Source of the DNA: Pseudokordiimonas caeni | Lineage (GTDB): Bacteria > Pseudomonadota > Alphaproteobacteria > Sphingomonadales > Kordiimonadaceae | Direction of reading: 5' to 3' | DNA: 64,000 bases | Assembly: GCF_026719705.1 (NCBI RefSeq) | Contig: NZ_JAPPRR010000001.1 | Coordinates: forward strand, 124,001-188,000 | Shown: positions 1-12,086 of the stretch, one piece after another | Layout: every line of letters starts with the position of its first letter | Position numbering within the stretch: position 1 is the first letter of the stretch | Program-made: the position numbers and the translations under genes | Notes under the pieces: model-generated | What the model was told of the DNA's origin: nothing | The model's input: only the letters and a program-made list of their open reading frames with translations | The model's database searches: none

Positions 1-102
1 TTTGAGGTAGCTTTTCAGGTTGAAGTTTTCGTTGATCGAGCCATCTTCCATCACTGCCTGGGCGGTGAAGTCGGGGGCCTGTTTGCCGGCGAGAACTGCC
101 AT
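1..102 (-). CDS. ahpC: Peroxiredoxin AhpC, N-terminal part (cut by window edge)
   Basis: Only the first 34 codons lie in the window; the rest runs off the left edge. Reading leftwards the protein begins MAVLAGKQAPDFTAQAVMED, the typical start of a 2-Cys peroxiredoxin of the AhpC/Prx1 class, which reduces hydroperoxides using a catalytic Cys that would lie further in. The ATG at 102 is preceded by a strong GGAGG ribosome site at a good distance, which fixes the start. It is transcribed away from the GNAT gene, so the region between them is a divergent promoter. The family call rests on the N-terminus alone; the peroxidatic Cys cannot be seen. Confidence 0.8.
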   Translation of the reverse strand, partial: MAVLAGKQAPDFTAQAVMEDGSINENFNLKSYLK

Positions 103-252
103 GTTTTCCTCCATCGTGTTTTGAACTTGAAATCTGAATTCGGGCGGGGAAGGGTCTGTCCGGGCGTCGGTCAGCCCTCCGGTGGCAGCCTGAAAGGCCA
201 CCACGCGCGCGCCTACTCTATGATCTTTCAACCGAAAAGCAATCATGCTCGT

Positions 253-279
253 TCGATCAGTGTGATCGATTATCTCGAT
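253..279. promoter_or_regulatory. Palindrome in the ahpC/GNAT divergent promoter
   Basis: Positions 253-269 form a perfect 7-3-7 inverted repeat, TCGATCA-GTG-TGATCGA. An overlapping dyad, ATCGA-5-TCGAT, follows at 265-279. TCGAT-type half-sites therefore recur about every 10-12 bp, an arrangement expected of a dimer or tetramer regulator such as a LysR-type protein. OxyR would be a natural candidate next to ahpC, but the site does not match the enterobacterial OxyR consensus, so the regulator is unnamed. Confidence 0.4.
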
Positions 280-362
280 TTTTCTGTCATCTTTATGACC
301 GCTTGTGCGGAAAAAAGACCCCGACCATAATGGCGCCCGGTTGTGACAGGCGAGGAACTAAA

Positions 363-824
363 ATGACAGCCATTGAAATTGGCGCGCCCAAAGGGGCGGA
401 CGAGATTGCAGCGGCCCGTGGCCTATTGGTCGATTATATCGCAGAGCTTGGCGAAAACCTGTGTTTTCAAGGCGTTGATGCCGAACTTGCCGACTATCCG
501 GGGGGCTATGTGGCGCTTCTGGTGGCGCGCATGTCCGGCAAGGTGGTCGGTACGGTTGCCTTGAAGGATCGGGGCGAGGGCAGGGTCGAAATGAAGCGGC
601 TCTATGTGGGGCCGGACGCACGCGGCACCGGCGCGGGGCGCGCGCTTGCGGTTGCCGTGCTCGAGGCCGCAAAAGCGCTTGGGTACCGTGAAATGGTGCT
701 CGATACCCTGACGCGGCTGAAGCCTGCGCTGGCGCTATATTACGATCTCGGGTTCAAGGACTGCAGCGCTTATTACGACAACCCCCTGCCGGGTGTCGTC
801 TATCTCTCCAGGCAGCTGGGTTAG
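363..824 (+). CDS. GNAT-family N-acetyltransferase
   Basis: A 153-residue protein of usual GNAT length. The central part has the acetyl-CoA-binding motif A: a beta strand ending KRLYV, then a Gly/Arg-rich loop (R-G-T-G-A-G-R) near residue 100, followed by a helix, as in the RimI-like fold. The C-terminal half (LYYDLGFKDCSAYYDNPLPG) is typical of small-molecule acetyltransferases. I chose the ATG at 363 over the in-frame ATG at 303 because GAGGAACTAAA precedes it and the first 20 codons of the longer form look non-coding. It is divergent from ahpC. The substrate cannot be told from sequence. Confidence 0.85.
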   Translation: MTAIEIGAPKGADEIAAARGLLVDYIAELGENLCFQGVDAELADYPGGYVALLVARMSGKVVGTVALKDRGEGRVEMKRLYVGPDARGTGAGRALAVAVLEAAKALGYREMVLDTLTRLKPALALYYDLGFKDCSAYYDNPLPGVVYLSRQLG

Positions 825-841
825 GCCATTTGGCGCAAGGC

Positions 842-1054
842 TCAGGCCTTATTCTCGGCAAGGGTATGGGCGACAATCGCGTTGGCATGGCCATGCCCCA
901 GCCCGTGCTGGTCTTTCAGCATCGCAACGAGTTCCATATGCTTGGCCGGGAGTGCGGCCCGCACCAACGCTTTCCAGTGGGAAATCGGCTGGCCGTATTT
1001 CTTCTCGATGGAAGGAAAGTAGGACGCAGGGCCTTTGATTTTCTCTTCGCTCAT
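842..1054 (-). CDS. Small DUF4287 protein
   Basis: A 70-residue protein containing the run KGPASYFPSIEKKYGQP and the C-terminal block HGLGHGHANAIVAH, which together mark the DUF4287 family of short soluble proteins of unknown function. Members often occur alone or fused to DUF5655. It has no signal peptide or membrane segment. It lies tail-to-tail with the GNAT gene and 36 bp upstream of the end of the DUF2336 gene, on the same strand as the latter. Function is unknown; the family call is from memory of the conserved blocks. Confidence 0.75.
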   Translation of the reverse strand: MSEEKIKGPASYFPSIEKKYGQPISHWKALVRAALPAKHMELVAMLKDQHGLGHGHANAIVAHTLAENKA

Positions 1055-1090
1055 GGCTTGCAGTCGCTCCGCTGATTCAGAAAAAGTGGC

Positions 1091-2650
1091 CTAGCGGTCG
1101 AGCTGTTCGCGCAGGGATTTGGCACAGGCGGCGGCGATATCGGCCTGCAGCCGCAATTGCGGCGTGCCGTTGCGGGCGGCCTCGCTCAGGCGGCGGATCG
1201 CGTCGTCCAGTGTGTCGAGCGTGGCGCGCAGGTCGTCCTGTGTCATCGGTGCAGCTGCCGGAGCCTGTTGCGCTTGCGGCGGGATCGGGGCCTGCTGCTG
1301 GGCGGACTGCTGCTCGGCCGCCGGGGCGCTGAAGGGACGCGCGGGCGGCACATCATGTTTCAGTTCGGCACGCAGCATGGCGAAGGTGTCGCCCACATGG
1401 CGTTCCGTTTCGGCATTCACTGCAGCGTGGTGATCCTCGTCGCCATCACCTTTGGCGACCGGCTGCATGCGCAGGTCAGCGGCAGCGGTGCGGGGCTGTG
1501 GGGCATCGCCTTCGTCCTCGTCGAGGAAAAGCTGCTCTGCAGCCTGGTTTGCATCGCGGCGGGCGGGTTCGTCGTCCTCCATGGGCATCACCGGGGTCAA
1601 TATACCCTCGTAGCCTTCAAAAACGCCACCGCAAGGGCTGAACAGCGGCGTGGCTTCCAGCGTCCAGTAGCGATGATGACTGTCGAGGTTCGACAGATAT
1701 AGCGGCGCATCATGGATGGCGCTGCGGCGCTGCAGGGCGCGTGCGATCGGGTGGCCGAGCTTGGCATTCAGGCCAAGCAGGTCAAGGAGCGAGGAGCCAA
1801 CCACATCGGCGGCTTCCACATCAAGGATTTCGAGACCCTTGGGCGAGACGGTGGCAATCAGGCCGTCGCGGTCGCTCGCGAAGGCCCAGCCACCGGGGCC
1901 GGGGTCGGGCAGGTCACGCACGATCTGGCGGATTGGCGCGGTGCGCGGCATATCGCGGACCACATCTTCCTGATCCAGAAGGCGCAGTTCATTCCGCGCG
2001 CTTGCGTCTTCGTCGCCTTCGGCAGCGCTGGCGATCAGATCTTCATCTGTGCGCAGGATACGCAGGCGTGCTGGTGCGCGGCCACCGGCATCCGGGTGAA
2101 GTTGGGTGATGGTCGCGGCGAAATCCTGCGACGGGCGCTTGATGCCAAGGTCATCCCGCCACAGGGCGAGGGTCGACTGGCTGTCGTTGGCGCGCGCCGT
2201 GGGAGTGGCTCGGGCAAGCGCGATCCAGACATTGGCGGAAAGGTCGTTACGGGCGGCCAGTTCCTGATGATGCTCGCGGCCCGTCGTCTCGATCAGCGAG
2301 ATCATGTCGTCTTCGCTGAAAGGTGCACGGCGCAGCAGGTCGGACACCAGATTGGCGCGGTCGCGGCTGATGCGGCGCACGAGATCCATCGGGGGCTCGG
2401 AGAGCCCGGCCAGAAGGTCGGCTGCGGTGCGGCGGGTTTCGGGATCGACGTGCGGAATCAGGGCTTCAAGGACATCGAGAAGTTGCGTGCGTGTAGGCTC
2501 CCTCGACGGGGCCTTCCCCGTCAGGAACAAATCGACCAGGTTGCGGAAAAGCGTGGTACGGTCTTCGCCGTCCCGTTCCCGGGCGTACGCCACCAGCTCC
2601 CTGATCCGGTTATCAAGCGCGTTCATGTCGAACGCGGATGCTTTAGCCAC
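1091..2650 (-). CDS. DUF2336 protein with PAS-like domain
   Basis: A 519-residue cytoplasmic protein. Residues about 1-260 are helical and Arg/Leu-rich, and resemble the HEAT-like DUF2336 domain found mainly in alphaproteobacteria. Residues about 255-355 look like a PAS sensor (IATVSPKGLEILDVEAADVVGSS..., then YWTLEATPLFSP). The tail from about 380 is low-complexity, Ala/Gln/Pro-rich, ending in an amphipathic helix. DUF2336 proteins are linked to signalling and c-di-GMP or motility control in some species; the ligand here is unknown. The start is a GTG at 2650 with a weak ribosome site; the ATG eight codons in (2626) is an alternative. Confidence 0.7.
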   Translation of the reverse strand: MAKASAFDMNALDNRIRELVAYARERDGEDRTTLFRNLVDLFLTGKAPSREPTRTQLLDVLEALIPHVDPETRRTAADLLAGLSEPPMDLVRRISRDRANLVSDLLRRAPFSEDDMISLIETTGREHHQELAARNDLSANVWIALARATPTARANDSQSTLALWRDDLGIKRPSQDFAATITQLHPDAGGRAPARLRILRTDEDLIASAAEGDEDASARNELRLLDQEDVVRDMPRTAPIRQIVRDLPDPGPGGWAFASDRDGLIATVSPKGLEILDVEAADVVGSSLLDLLGLNAKLGHPIARALQRRSAIHDAPLYLSNLDSHHRYWTLEATPLFSPCGGVFEGYEGILTPVMPMEDDEPARRDANQAAEQLFLDEDEGDAPQPRTAAADLRMQPVAKGDGDEDHHAAVNAETERHVGDTFAMLRAELKHDVPPARPFSAPAAEQQSAQQQAPIPPQAQQAPAAAPMTQDDLRATLDTLDDAIRRLSEAARNGTPQLRLQADIAAACAKSLREQLDR

Positions 2651-3055
2651 CGTTGTTGCCCATTATCCACTGATACACGCACCCCCGGCCTTCTGTGGGC
2701 CGGATGGCATGAATTAACGTCCCTTGATCTTTGCCCTGCACCCGTGGCCGGGTGTTCTGGTATTGGAATGCGGCACGGCCCTGAGAATGAGGAGCGGCGG
2801 CATTCTCGCAGCAGGAAACAAGGCCCACTTCGGGACGCTCGAATCACTGCTGGCGATATTCTATACAAATAGGCCCGGCGTGCCAGCGCTTATAGCATGC
2901 CGAAACAAAATTATCCAATTTTGGAACTTTATTTCTTCCAAGCATATCGCTAGTATAGCCTTGTTTCGGGAAGGCTTTCCCGGATTGCCTCGGGAAGCGC
3001 TGAAAACCCCGGGGCCTTTCGCTGTTTTTTATGTCATTTCGGGGAGTCACCGGCC
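2651..3055. other. Gene-free stretch of 405 bp
   Basis: This separates the DUF2336 gene (minus) from the Lrp gene (plus). Open frames here lack coding character. The right half (about 2900-2960) is AT-rich relative to the surroundings and probably carries the Lrp promoter, but I see no clear -35/-10 pair or palindrome. Confidence 0.5.
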
Positions 3056-3535
3056 ATGGGGCGCGTCAAGCTCGACAGTGTTGACCGCAAGATTCTTTCT
3101 GTGTTGCAGGCCGAGGGCCGCATCACCAACGTGGATCTTGCCGAAAGGGTGGGCATCACCGCGCCGCCCTGTCTGCGCCGCGTGCGGGCGCTCGAGGAAG
3201 AGGGCTATATCCAGGGCTTCCACGCCGATCTCAACAAGGAGATGCTGGGGTATGGCCTGACGGTTTTTGCGATGGTTGGCCTGCATAGCCAGGCGGACAG
3301 CGACCTGAAGGCGTTTGAACAACAGTGCCAGAACTGGCCGCTGGTGCGCGAATGCTACATGCTGAACGGCGAGATTGACTTCATCCTGAAGATCGTGGCG
3401 CACGACCTGTCGTCGTTCCAGCAGTTCCTGACAAGCTCGCTCACCGCTTCACCCAATGTAGCCAGCGTGAAAACCTCGCTGACCATCCGCACCTCGAAGC
3501 AGCTGCCGGGCGTGCCGCTGCCGCCGGTCGAATAA
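3056..3535 (+). CDS. Lrp/AsnC-family transcriptional regulator
   Basis: A 159-residue protein of exact family length. An N-terminal winged helix (about residues 5-65: LDSVDRKILSVLQ...VDLAERVGITAPPCLRRVRALEEEGYI) is followed by the RAM ligand-binding domain (about 70-150), which oligomerises and binds amino acids. The ATG at 3056 is preceded by GGGGAGT at a suitable spacing. It probably regulates amino-acid metabolism; adjacent targets are not obvious. A bidirectional terminator separates it from greA. Confidence 0.92.
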   Translation: MGRVKLDSVDRKILSVLQAEGRITNVDLAERVGITAPPCLRRVRALEEEGYIQGFHADLNKEMLGYGLTVFAMVGLHSQADSDLKAFEQQCQNWPLVRECYMLNGEIDFILKIVAHDLSSFQQFLTSSLTASPNVASVKTSLTIRTSKQLPGVPLPPVE

Positions 3536-3558
3536 ACCGCGGCCCAAAGTTCCAAACA

Positions 3559-3586
3559 AAAAGCCCGCCGGTTTGGCGGGCTTTTG
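3559..3586. terminator. Bidirectional terminator between lrp and greA
   Basis: The stem AAGCCCGCC-ggttt-GGCGGGCTT is flanked by A-runs on the left and T-runs on the right, so it can act in both directions. It lies between two convergent stop codons. Confidence 0.9.
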
Positions 3587-3609
3587 ATTTCTCGGGGCAT
3601 ATGGCCCGA

Positions 3610-4083
3610 TCAGACGAACTTCAGGTCCGTCAGTTCATAATAGCGCTCGCCCGATGGGGTTTTCACCTCGATCTCGGCGCCGACCGTGCGGCCAATCAGC
3701 GCACGGGCGATGGGCGACTGGTAGGAAATCTTGCCGGCCTTCACGTCACCTTCATCCGCGCCGACGATCTGGTAGACGACTTCCTTGTCGTCTTCGTCGA
3801 TCAGGGTCACGGTGGCGCCGAAGACGACCTTGTCGCCCGAAAGCGACGTCGGGTCGATCACCTGCGCGCGCGAAAGCTTGCCTTCGAGCTCGATGATGCG
3901 GCCTTCGATCAGGCCCTGGCGTTCCTTGGCGGCATGATATTCGGCATTTTCCGACAGGTCGCCGTGGGCGCGCGCTTCCTCGATCGCCTGCACCACAGAG
4001 GGGCGTTCAACGCTTTTCAGATTCTTGAGTTCGGCTTCCAGTCTCAGATAGCCGTCTCGCAGCATCGGTACTTTTTCGTTCAT
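3610..4083 (-). CDS. greA: Transcription elongation factor GreA
   Basis: A 157-residue protein matching GreA end to end. The N-terminal coiled coil (about 1-75) contains the motif [15 protein letters not shown], whose acidic tip residues stimulate RNA polymerase to cleave backtracked transcripts. The C-terminal FKBP-like domain (about 80-157) ends in [10 protein letters not shown]-type sequence. I chose the start at 4083 (MNEKVPML), where family alignment begins; the frame stays open upstream but has no coding character. In many alphaproteobacteria greA follows carAB directly; here about 2.5 kb of other genes lie between them. Confidence 0.95.
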   Translation of the reverse strand: MNEKVPMLRDGYLRLEAELKNLKSVERPSVVQAIEEARAHGDLSENAEYHAAKERQGLIEGRIIELEGKLSRAQVIDPTSLSGDKVVFGATVTLIDEDDKEVVYQIVGADEGDVKAGKISYQSPIARALIGRTVGAEIEVKTPSGERYYELTDLKFV

Positions 4084-4281
4084 AGGGTCCGTCCAGCTGG
4101 CACCAGAATGTGATGTTCTCCGCGCGGCTTTCCGGGGGTGATGCCCACTCGCGCCGCTGCGCATCCGTCTCTTATAAAGCACTGCGCCGACCCCAAGGGG
4201 CCGGCGCAGAACTCTACTTCTAGCGCAGAAGGGCCTTTCAGGCAAGGAAAAGAGAGTTGCGGTCCGTGCCAAAGAATGGCG

Positions 4282-4977
4282 TCAGGCAGCCGTATCGGTC
4301 AGGGGTGGACGCGGGCTTTCGGCAAAGATGCTGGGGCGCAGCCAGTCAAAGAGGTTGCGGGTCAGGCTTGAGGGGCCGACAACGGAGAGGTCCCCTTCCT
4401 TGATGGCGGAACGATAGCTCCTGTCACCCATCCACACATCGGCCATGGTTCGCACGCTGGACGACAAGAAGACATCAACGTCCTTTCCGGGATCCTTGAT
4501 GCACACTTCCACCGTGTCGCGGTTGACGACCAGCCACCAGTTTTTCTGGGTTTCATAGTCCGGGAATTCGAAGCGAATGACCGTTTCGTTGCCGGGCAGG
4601 CTTTCGGGCATAATGCTGCGTTCCAGATAATACATCAGGAACTCGGCGTCATAATCGCTGTCGCTGAGGTTCCGGCGCGCCCAGCACAGGCCCCATTCGC
4701 CCATGGCGACGAGGACAGGCAGCATTTCCTCGGCCGCCTTGCTCGGGAAATATTCAAAGCCGCGCTGGCCGCCGATCTGGCGCCGCACGACCATTCCCTG
4801 CTCTTCAAGGGCCTTCAGGCGCGTGGTCAAAAGGGCAGGCGATATGAGGCCAAGCCCGCGCTGCAATTCGTTGAAGCGCCTCGCCCCCATCAGAAGTTCG
4901 CGGATGATCAGGATGGTCCACTTTTCGCCAAGTATTTCGTTTGCCTTGGCAATCGGGCAAAATTGTCCGTATCGCAC
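4282..4977 (-). CDS. HxlR-family regulator with SCP2-like C-terminal domain
   Basis: A 231-residue protein. Residues 1-100 are an HxlR-type winged helix: CPIAKANEILGEKWTILIIREL is the family signature, followed by LRGLGLISPALLTTRLKALEEQG-like recognition sequence and a beta wing. Residues about 110-215 resemble the sterol-carrier/SCP2 fold seen in longer HxlR members and may bind a hydrophobic ligand. It is divergent from the tautomerase/acyl-CoA-dehydrogenase pair, with an interrupted dyad in the shared promoter, so it probably controls that pair and itself. Confidence 0.88.
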   Translation of the reverse strand: MRYGQFCPIAKANEILGEKWTILIIRELLMGARRFNELQRGLGLISPALLTTRLKALEEQGMVVRRQIGGQRGFEYFPSKAAEEMLPVLVAMGEWGLCWARRNLSDSDYDAEFLMYYLERSIMPESLPGNETVIRFEFPDYETQKNWWLVVNRDTVEVCIKDPGKDVDVFLSSSVRTMADVWMGDRSYRSAIKEGDLSVVGPSSLTRNLFDWLRPSIFAESPRPPLTDTAA

Positions 4978-5019
4978 ACCGGTTCTCCCCTCATGCGTGG
5001 CAACGATACTCAGAAAAGT

Positions 5020-5056
5020 GAAGTGAGCTACTATAGAATCTGTAGTGCTTTACTTC
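5020..5056. promoter_or_regulatory. Putative HxlR operator in divergent promoter
   Basis: Nested inverted repeats are visible: GAAGT (5020-5024) with ACTTC (5052-5056), and inside them CTAC (5028-5031) with GTAG (5042-5045). The site lies between the start of the HxlR gene and the tautomerase gene, where an HxlR dimer would be expected to bind. The arms are short, so this is tentative. Confidence 0.45.
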
Positions 5057-5162
5057 AATGCGTGAACTATCGACTGCGCCGCGGTTTCCATAAGTTCGCT
5101 TCATCGCCGGCAATCAGGCCAATGGTGGCTCGCCGGGATCAGGCAACATGAGGAGAAATCAA

Positions 5163-5384
5163 ATGCCGCTCGTAACGATTGACGTGATCAAGGATGTATT
5201 TTCGCCGGCCCAAAAGCGCCGTATGCTCGAGAATGTGACCGAAGCGATGGTCGCCATTGAAGGCGAAGCCATGCGTCCGGTCACCTGGGTTCGCATTCAG
5301 GAAGTAGAGCAAGGCGACTGGGCCATCGGCGGCCAGCCACTGGCTGCACGTGATATCCATGCATTGGCGAAAGGCGCCGCATAA
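5163..5384 (+). CDS. 4-oxalocrotonate tautomerase-family protein
   Basis: A 73-residue protein starting [14 protein letters not shown]. In this family the initiator Met is removed and Pro-1 is the catalytic base, so the ATG at 5163, preceded by AGGAGAAATCAA, is the right start rather than the in-frame ATG at 5148. The rest fits the short beta-alpha-beta fold ([20 protein letters not shown]). It lies 31 bp before an acyl-CoA-dehydrogenase-like gene, probably in one transcript. The substrate is unknown; the pair may act on an aromatic or unsaturated acid. Confidence 0.85.
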   Translation: MPLVTIDVIKDVFSPAQKRRMLENVTEAMVAIEGEAMRPVTWVRIQEVEQGDWAIGGQPLAARDIHALAKGAA

Positions 5385-5415
5385 GTGGCGTCTGTTCCAG
5401 ACGGGGGGAAGCCCG

Positions 5416-6561
5416 ATGAACCATCAAAGCAAGACGATTGATCTTCAGGCGATCCTGGCCGAACTTGGCCCCCGGTTCGCTGAACGCTCGGCAGCCCTTG
5501 AGGCGAGCGACAGTTTCGTGTTCGACAATTATGCCGAGCTCAAGATGCGCGGCGTGTTTTCCGCGCAGGTGCCGACCGATCTCGGCGGTCCCGGCGTAAA
5601 ACATAGCGAGGTTGCGGCTTTCCTGCGCGGCCTTGCCGGATACTGTCCTTCAACCGCACTTGCCTTGTCGATGCACCAGCATCTGGTGTCTGCGGCGTCC
5701 AAGAACCACCGGGATGGAAAGCCGGGTGCGGCGCTTCTGTCGAAGGTGCTGGAAGGTGAACTGGTGCTTGTCAGCACCGGGGCCAATGACTGGCTCGATT
5801 CCGGTGGCGAGGCGGTGAAGGTGGAAGGCGGTTATCGCATCAATGCTTTCAAATCTTTCGCGAGCGGATCGCCGGTGGGTGATCTTGCCATCACTTCCTG
5901 CGCCTTCAATTGCCCGGTGGACGGCCCCTCCGTCATTCACTTCCCGCTGTCGCTGAAGGCGGAAGGCGTGACCCTGATGGGGGACTGGGAAAGCATGGGC
6001 ATGCGGGCAACCGGTTCGCAGACCATCCAGTTCAAGGATGTGTTCGTGGCGGATGCGGCCGTCGGGATGAAACGCCCGCGCGGGCCTTTCCACCCTGCAT
6101 TTGCCGTGATCGTTACCGTGGCCATGCCGCTGATCATGTCCGTTTATGTCGGGATCGCCGAAGCGGCGGCGGCCCTTGCCCGCAAGCAGGCAACCCGCCG
6201 GCCGGCCGATGCGGTGGCGGCGATCCAGCTGGGTGAGCTTGAAAACCTGCTGACCACCGCCCAGCTTGCCGTCGATTCCATGGTGGCACTGGCGGATGAC
6301 CTGAGGTTCACGCCAAGCGCCGAGCTTGCAAGCCAGATTCTCGTCCGGAAATCAATCTGCGCGGGGCATGTGGTTGCCGCGACCGAAAAGGCGCTGGAGG
6401 TGGCGGGTGGTGGCGGCTTCTTCCGCAAGCACGGGCTGGAGCGGCTGTTGCGCGATGTGCATGCCGGGCAGTTCCACCCGCTGCCAGAAAAACGCCAGCA
6501 ACTTTTCACCGGCCGGCTGGCGGCGGGGCTGCCGCCGGTTGAAAGTCCCTTTGGCAATTGA
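5416..6561 (+). CDS. Acyl-CoA dehydrogenase-family flavoprotein
   Basis: A 381-residue protein of acyl-CoA-dehydrogenase length and layout. It has an N-terminal helical domain (with MRGVFSAQVPTDLGGPG), a beta domain with DWESMGMRATGSQ near residue 200, and a C-terminal helical bundle ending VAGGGGFFRKHGLERLLRDVHAG. This C-terminus resembles both dehydrogenases and the related flavin monooxygenases (DszC-like), so oxidation of a thioester and oxygenation are both possible. The start at 5416 has GGGGGGAAG before it. It is likely co-transcribed with the tautomerase and ends at a strong terminator. Confidence 0.8.
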   Translation: MNHQSKTIDLQAILAELGPRFAERSAALEASDSFVFDNYAELKMRGVFSAQVPTDLGGPGVKHSEVAAFLRGLAGYCPSTALALSMHQHLVSAASKNHRDGKPGAALLSKVLEGELVLVSTGANDWLDSGGEAVKVEGGYRINAFKSFASGSPVGDLAITSCAFNCPVDGPSVIHFPLSLKAEGVTLMGDWESMGMRATGSQTIQFKDVFVADAAVGMKRPRGPFHPAFAVIVTVAMPLIMSVYVGIAEAAAALARKQATRRPADAVAAIQLGELENLLTTAQLAVDSMVALADDLRFTPSAELASQILVRKSICAGHVVAATEKALEVAGGGGFFRKHGLERLLRDVHAGQFHPLPEKRQQLFTGRLAAGLPPVESPFGN

Positions 6562-6581
6562 AGAATATCACAGCGAGGATA

Positions 6582-6613
6582 GAAAAGGGCGGCTCCAGCG
6601 GGCCGCCCTTTTG
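6582..6613. terminator. Bidirectional terminator between the dehydrogenase gene and carB
   Basis: AAAAGGGCGGC-loop-GCCGCCCTTTT forms a GC-rich stem with A and T tracts on opposite sides, placed between two convergent stops. It should end both transcripts. Confidence 0.9.
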
Positions 6614-6635
6614 CAATTTGGTCTGACGCATCAGG

Positions 6636-9887
<3,252 letters not shown>

Positions 9888-9919
9888 GGTTCTTTTCCTG
9901 TTGTCTGGCGCTTCGGGGA

Positions 9920-11101
9920 TCAGGCGGCTTTTTTATGGTTCAGGATCAGGGCCATGAACTCTTCGAACAGATAGAAACTGTCCTGTGGGCCGGGGCTTGC
10001 TTCGGGGTGCTGCTGCACGCTGAAGATCGGCTTTGTCTTGTGGGCAAGGCCGCACACTGTTTTATCGAAGAGCGAGATATGGCTCACCGTCACGTCGGCC
10101 GGCAGGCTCGCGGCATCGACCGAGAAGCCGTGGTTCATGCTGGTGATCTCGACCTTCTTGGTGCGCAGGTCCTGTACCGGGTGGTTTGCACCGCGGTGGC
10201 CCTGGGCCATCTTGTAGGTGGTGCCGCCGAAGGCGAGCGCAAGCAGCTGGTGGCCAAGGCAGATGCCGAAGATCGGCAGGCCGGTGTCGATCAGCTTCCT
10301 GATCACGGGGAGGGCATATTCGCCGGTGGCGGCCGGATCGCCGGGGCCGTTCGACAGGAAGATACCGTCGGGGTTATGCGCCATGATCTCGTCGAAGGTT
10401 GCGGTCGCGGGCACCACGGTCACGCGCGCGCCGGTTTCGGCAAGGCACCGGAGGATATTGTGCTTGGCGCCGTAATCGACCGCCACGACATGCGCCTTCG
10501 GGGACTTCAGGTCACCGTAACCGCCTTCGATGGTCCAGCGGGTGCCGGTCCAGTCGTAAGTTTCGGTACAGGTGACTTCCTTCGCCAGATCCATGCCCTT
10601 CAGGCCCGGCCATTGCTTGGCTTTCAGCATCAGGCGTTCAATGTCGAACTTGCCGTCTTTCGCGTGGGCGATGACGCCGGTCGGGGCGCCGCGCTCGCGG
10701 ATGATGCGGGTGAGGCGGCGGGTATCGATCCCGCTGATGCCGATAAGGCCCTGTTTGGCCGTCCAGGTTTCCAGATGCTCGGCCGCGCGGTAGTTGGCGG
10801 GCAGCGTGATATCCTCGCGGATCACGAGGCCGCGGGCGGCGGGCTTCTTCGTTTCCATGTCCTCGGCATTGGTGCCGACATTGCCGATGTGAGGGAAGGT
10901 GAAATTGATGATCTGCCCGGCGTAGGACGGGTCGGTGAGGATTTCCTGATAACCCGTCATCGCGGTGTTGAAGCAGACCTCGCCAACCGTGTCTCCCTCC
11001 ACGCCGAATCCTCGTCCCCTGAACACTGTACCGTCAGCCAGAACAAGGACGGCGGTGATATCAGAGGAAGAATGGTCAGGCGAGCGGGTGGAGTCGGTCA
11101 T
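9920..11101 (-). CDS. carA: Carbamoyl-phosphate synthase small subunit
   Basis: A 393-residue glutamine-dependent amidotransferase subunit. The N-terminal half is the CarA-specific domain ([24 protein letters not shown]-type start), and the C-terminal half is a class I glutaminase with the nucleophile in GICLGHQ and the His/Glu pair in [10 protein letters not shown]. It passes ammonia to CarB. I chose the ATG at 11101 (MTDSTRSP), with AAGGAAC upstream; the frame is open to 11239 but that extension does not match the family. It is first in the carAB operon. Confidence 0.96.
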   Translation of the reverse strand: MTDSTRSPDHSSSDITAVLVLADGTVFRGRGFGVEGDTVGEVCFNTAMTGYQEILTDPSYAGQIINFTFPHIGNVGTNAEDMETKKPAARGLVIREDITLPANYRAAEHLETWTAKQGLIGISGIDTRRLTRIIRERGAPTGVIAHAKDGKFDIERLMLKAKQWPGLKGMDLAKEVTCTETYDWTGTRWTIEGGYGDLKSPKAHVVAVDYGAKHNILRCLAETGARVTVVPATATFDEIMAHNPDGIFLSNGPGDPAATGEYALPVIRKLIDTGLPIFGICLGHQLLALAFGGTTYKMAQGHRGANHPVQDLRTKKVEITSMNHGFSVDAASLPADVTVSHISLFDKTVCGLAHKTKPIFSVQQHPEASPGPQDSFYLFEEFMALILNHKKAA

Positions 11102-11388
11102 AGCGGCAGGTTCCTTCCATGGCATCGGTGCTGACTTTTCCTTGCCAATACGGGCGGTTAAGCCCGCATTTGCAAAGGTTTGGCCAGCCGAGAGGGTGGC
11201 GCGAAAACGCGCTGGGGGGCGGCCAAATTGTCGGGACACTATAGAAAAGGGGTGGCGGGGTCAAGAAAAAGCTAAGAAAAAAAATTCATTACAAATCAAT
11301 GACTTACTGAAAATAAACTCATTTGCTCTGCTGCAGGTGCTAAGCTATTATCGGCGCTTCCGAAAAACAGACCAAAGGTCAGGGGCTA

Positions 11389-11844
11389 ATGCTTAGGGAC
11401 GAACTGAACGACGCCATGAAGGATGCCATGCGCGCCAAGGACAAGCGCAAGCTTGGCACCGTGCGCCTCATCCTCGCGGCCATCAAGGAAAAGGATATCG
11501 AGCTTCGCGTCCAGGATGGGCCGGAGCGGAACGACGATGCCATCGTGCTCGACATCCTCGCCAAAATGGTGAAGCAGCGGCAGGACAGCATCAAGGCCTA
11601 TGAAGAAGGTGGCCGCCTCGAACTCGCCGAACAGGAACGCGAGGAAATCGAGATCATCCAGGAATTCATGCCGCGCCAGCTTTCGGAAGCCGAAATGAAG
11701 GCGGCCTGCGAAGCGGCGATCGCCGAAATCGGCGCCGAAGGCCTAAAAGATATCGGCCGCACCATGACGGTGCTGAAAGACAAATACGCAGGCCAAATGG
11801 ACTTCGCCAAGGCCAGCGGCATCGTGAAAGGCTTGCTGAGCTAA
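11389..11844 (+). CDS. GatB/YqeY-domain protein
   Basis: A 151-residue all-helical protein matching the stand-alone YqeY family from end to end: MLRDELNDAMKDAMRAKDK, then RLILAAIKEKDIE, and the C-terminal block DIGRTMTVLKDKYAGQMDF. The fold is shared with the tRNA-binding tail of the amidotransferase subunit GatB, so a role linked to tRNA or amidation is often suggested but not proved. It lies divergent from carA across a 287-bp spacer that is AT-rich near 11270-11350. A clean terminator follows it. Confidence 0.93.
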   Translation: MLRDELNDAMKDAMRAKDKRKLGTVRLILAAIKEKDIELRVQDGPERNDDAIVLDILAKMVKQRQDSIKAYEEGGRLELAEQEREEIEIIQEFMPRQLSEAEMKAACEAAIAEIGAEGLKDIGRTMTVLKDKYAGQMDFAKASGIVKGLLS

Positions 11845-11874
11845 GAGTTCGGTATCTTCACCCAGATGAACCAA

Positions 11875-11901
11875 GAAGGCGGCTGTGGCCGCCTTTTTTA
11901 T
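11875..11901 (+). terminator. Rho-independent terminator after the YqeY gene
   Basis: A short hairpin, AAGGCGGC-tgt-GGCCGCCTT, is followed by a T-run, about 30 bp after the stop codon. Confidence 0.9.
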
Positions 11902-12086
11902 TGCCCGCTGTGGAGTGGCCGCGGGCGAAAAACTGTTTCATATCGGAACAATCCAGGCGGTCTGCAGCTCAAAAGTTAACTAAAAATTAATTATATTTGC
12001 GATCTCGGCCGGTATGGGGCACATTTCCCGCCCATAAGTGCATGGCCATATGCCTTGCCAAACTCTTTCAATAGTTCAGGGAGACT

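Noticed and set aside
1712-2872. Open frame of 386 codons opposite the DUF2336 gene
   Set aside because: Weak coding character and no ribosome site; the minus-strand protein has family features.
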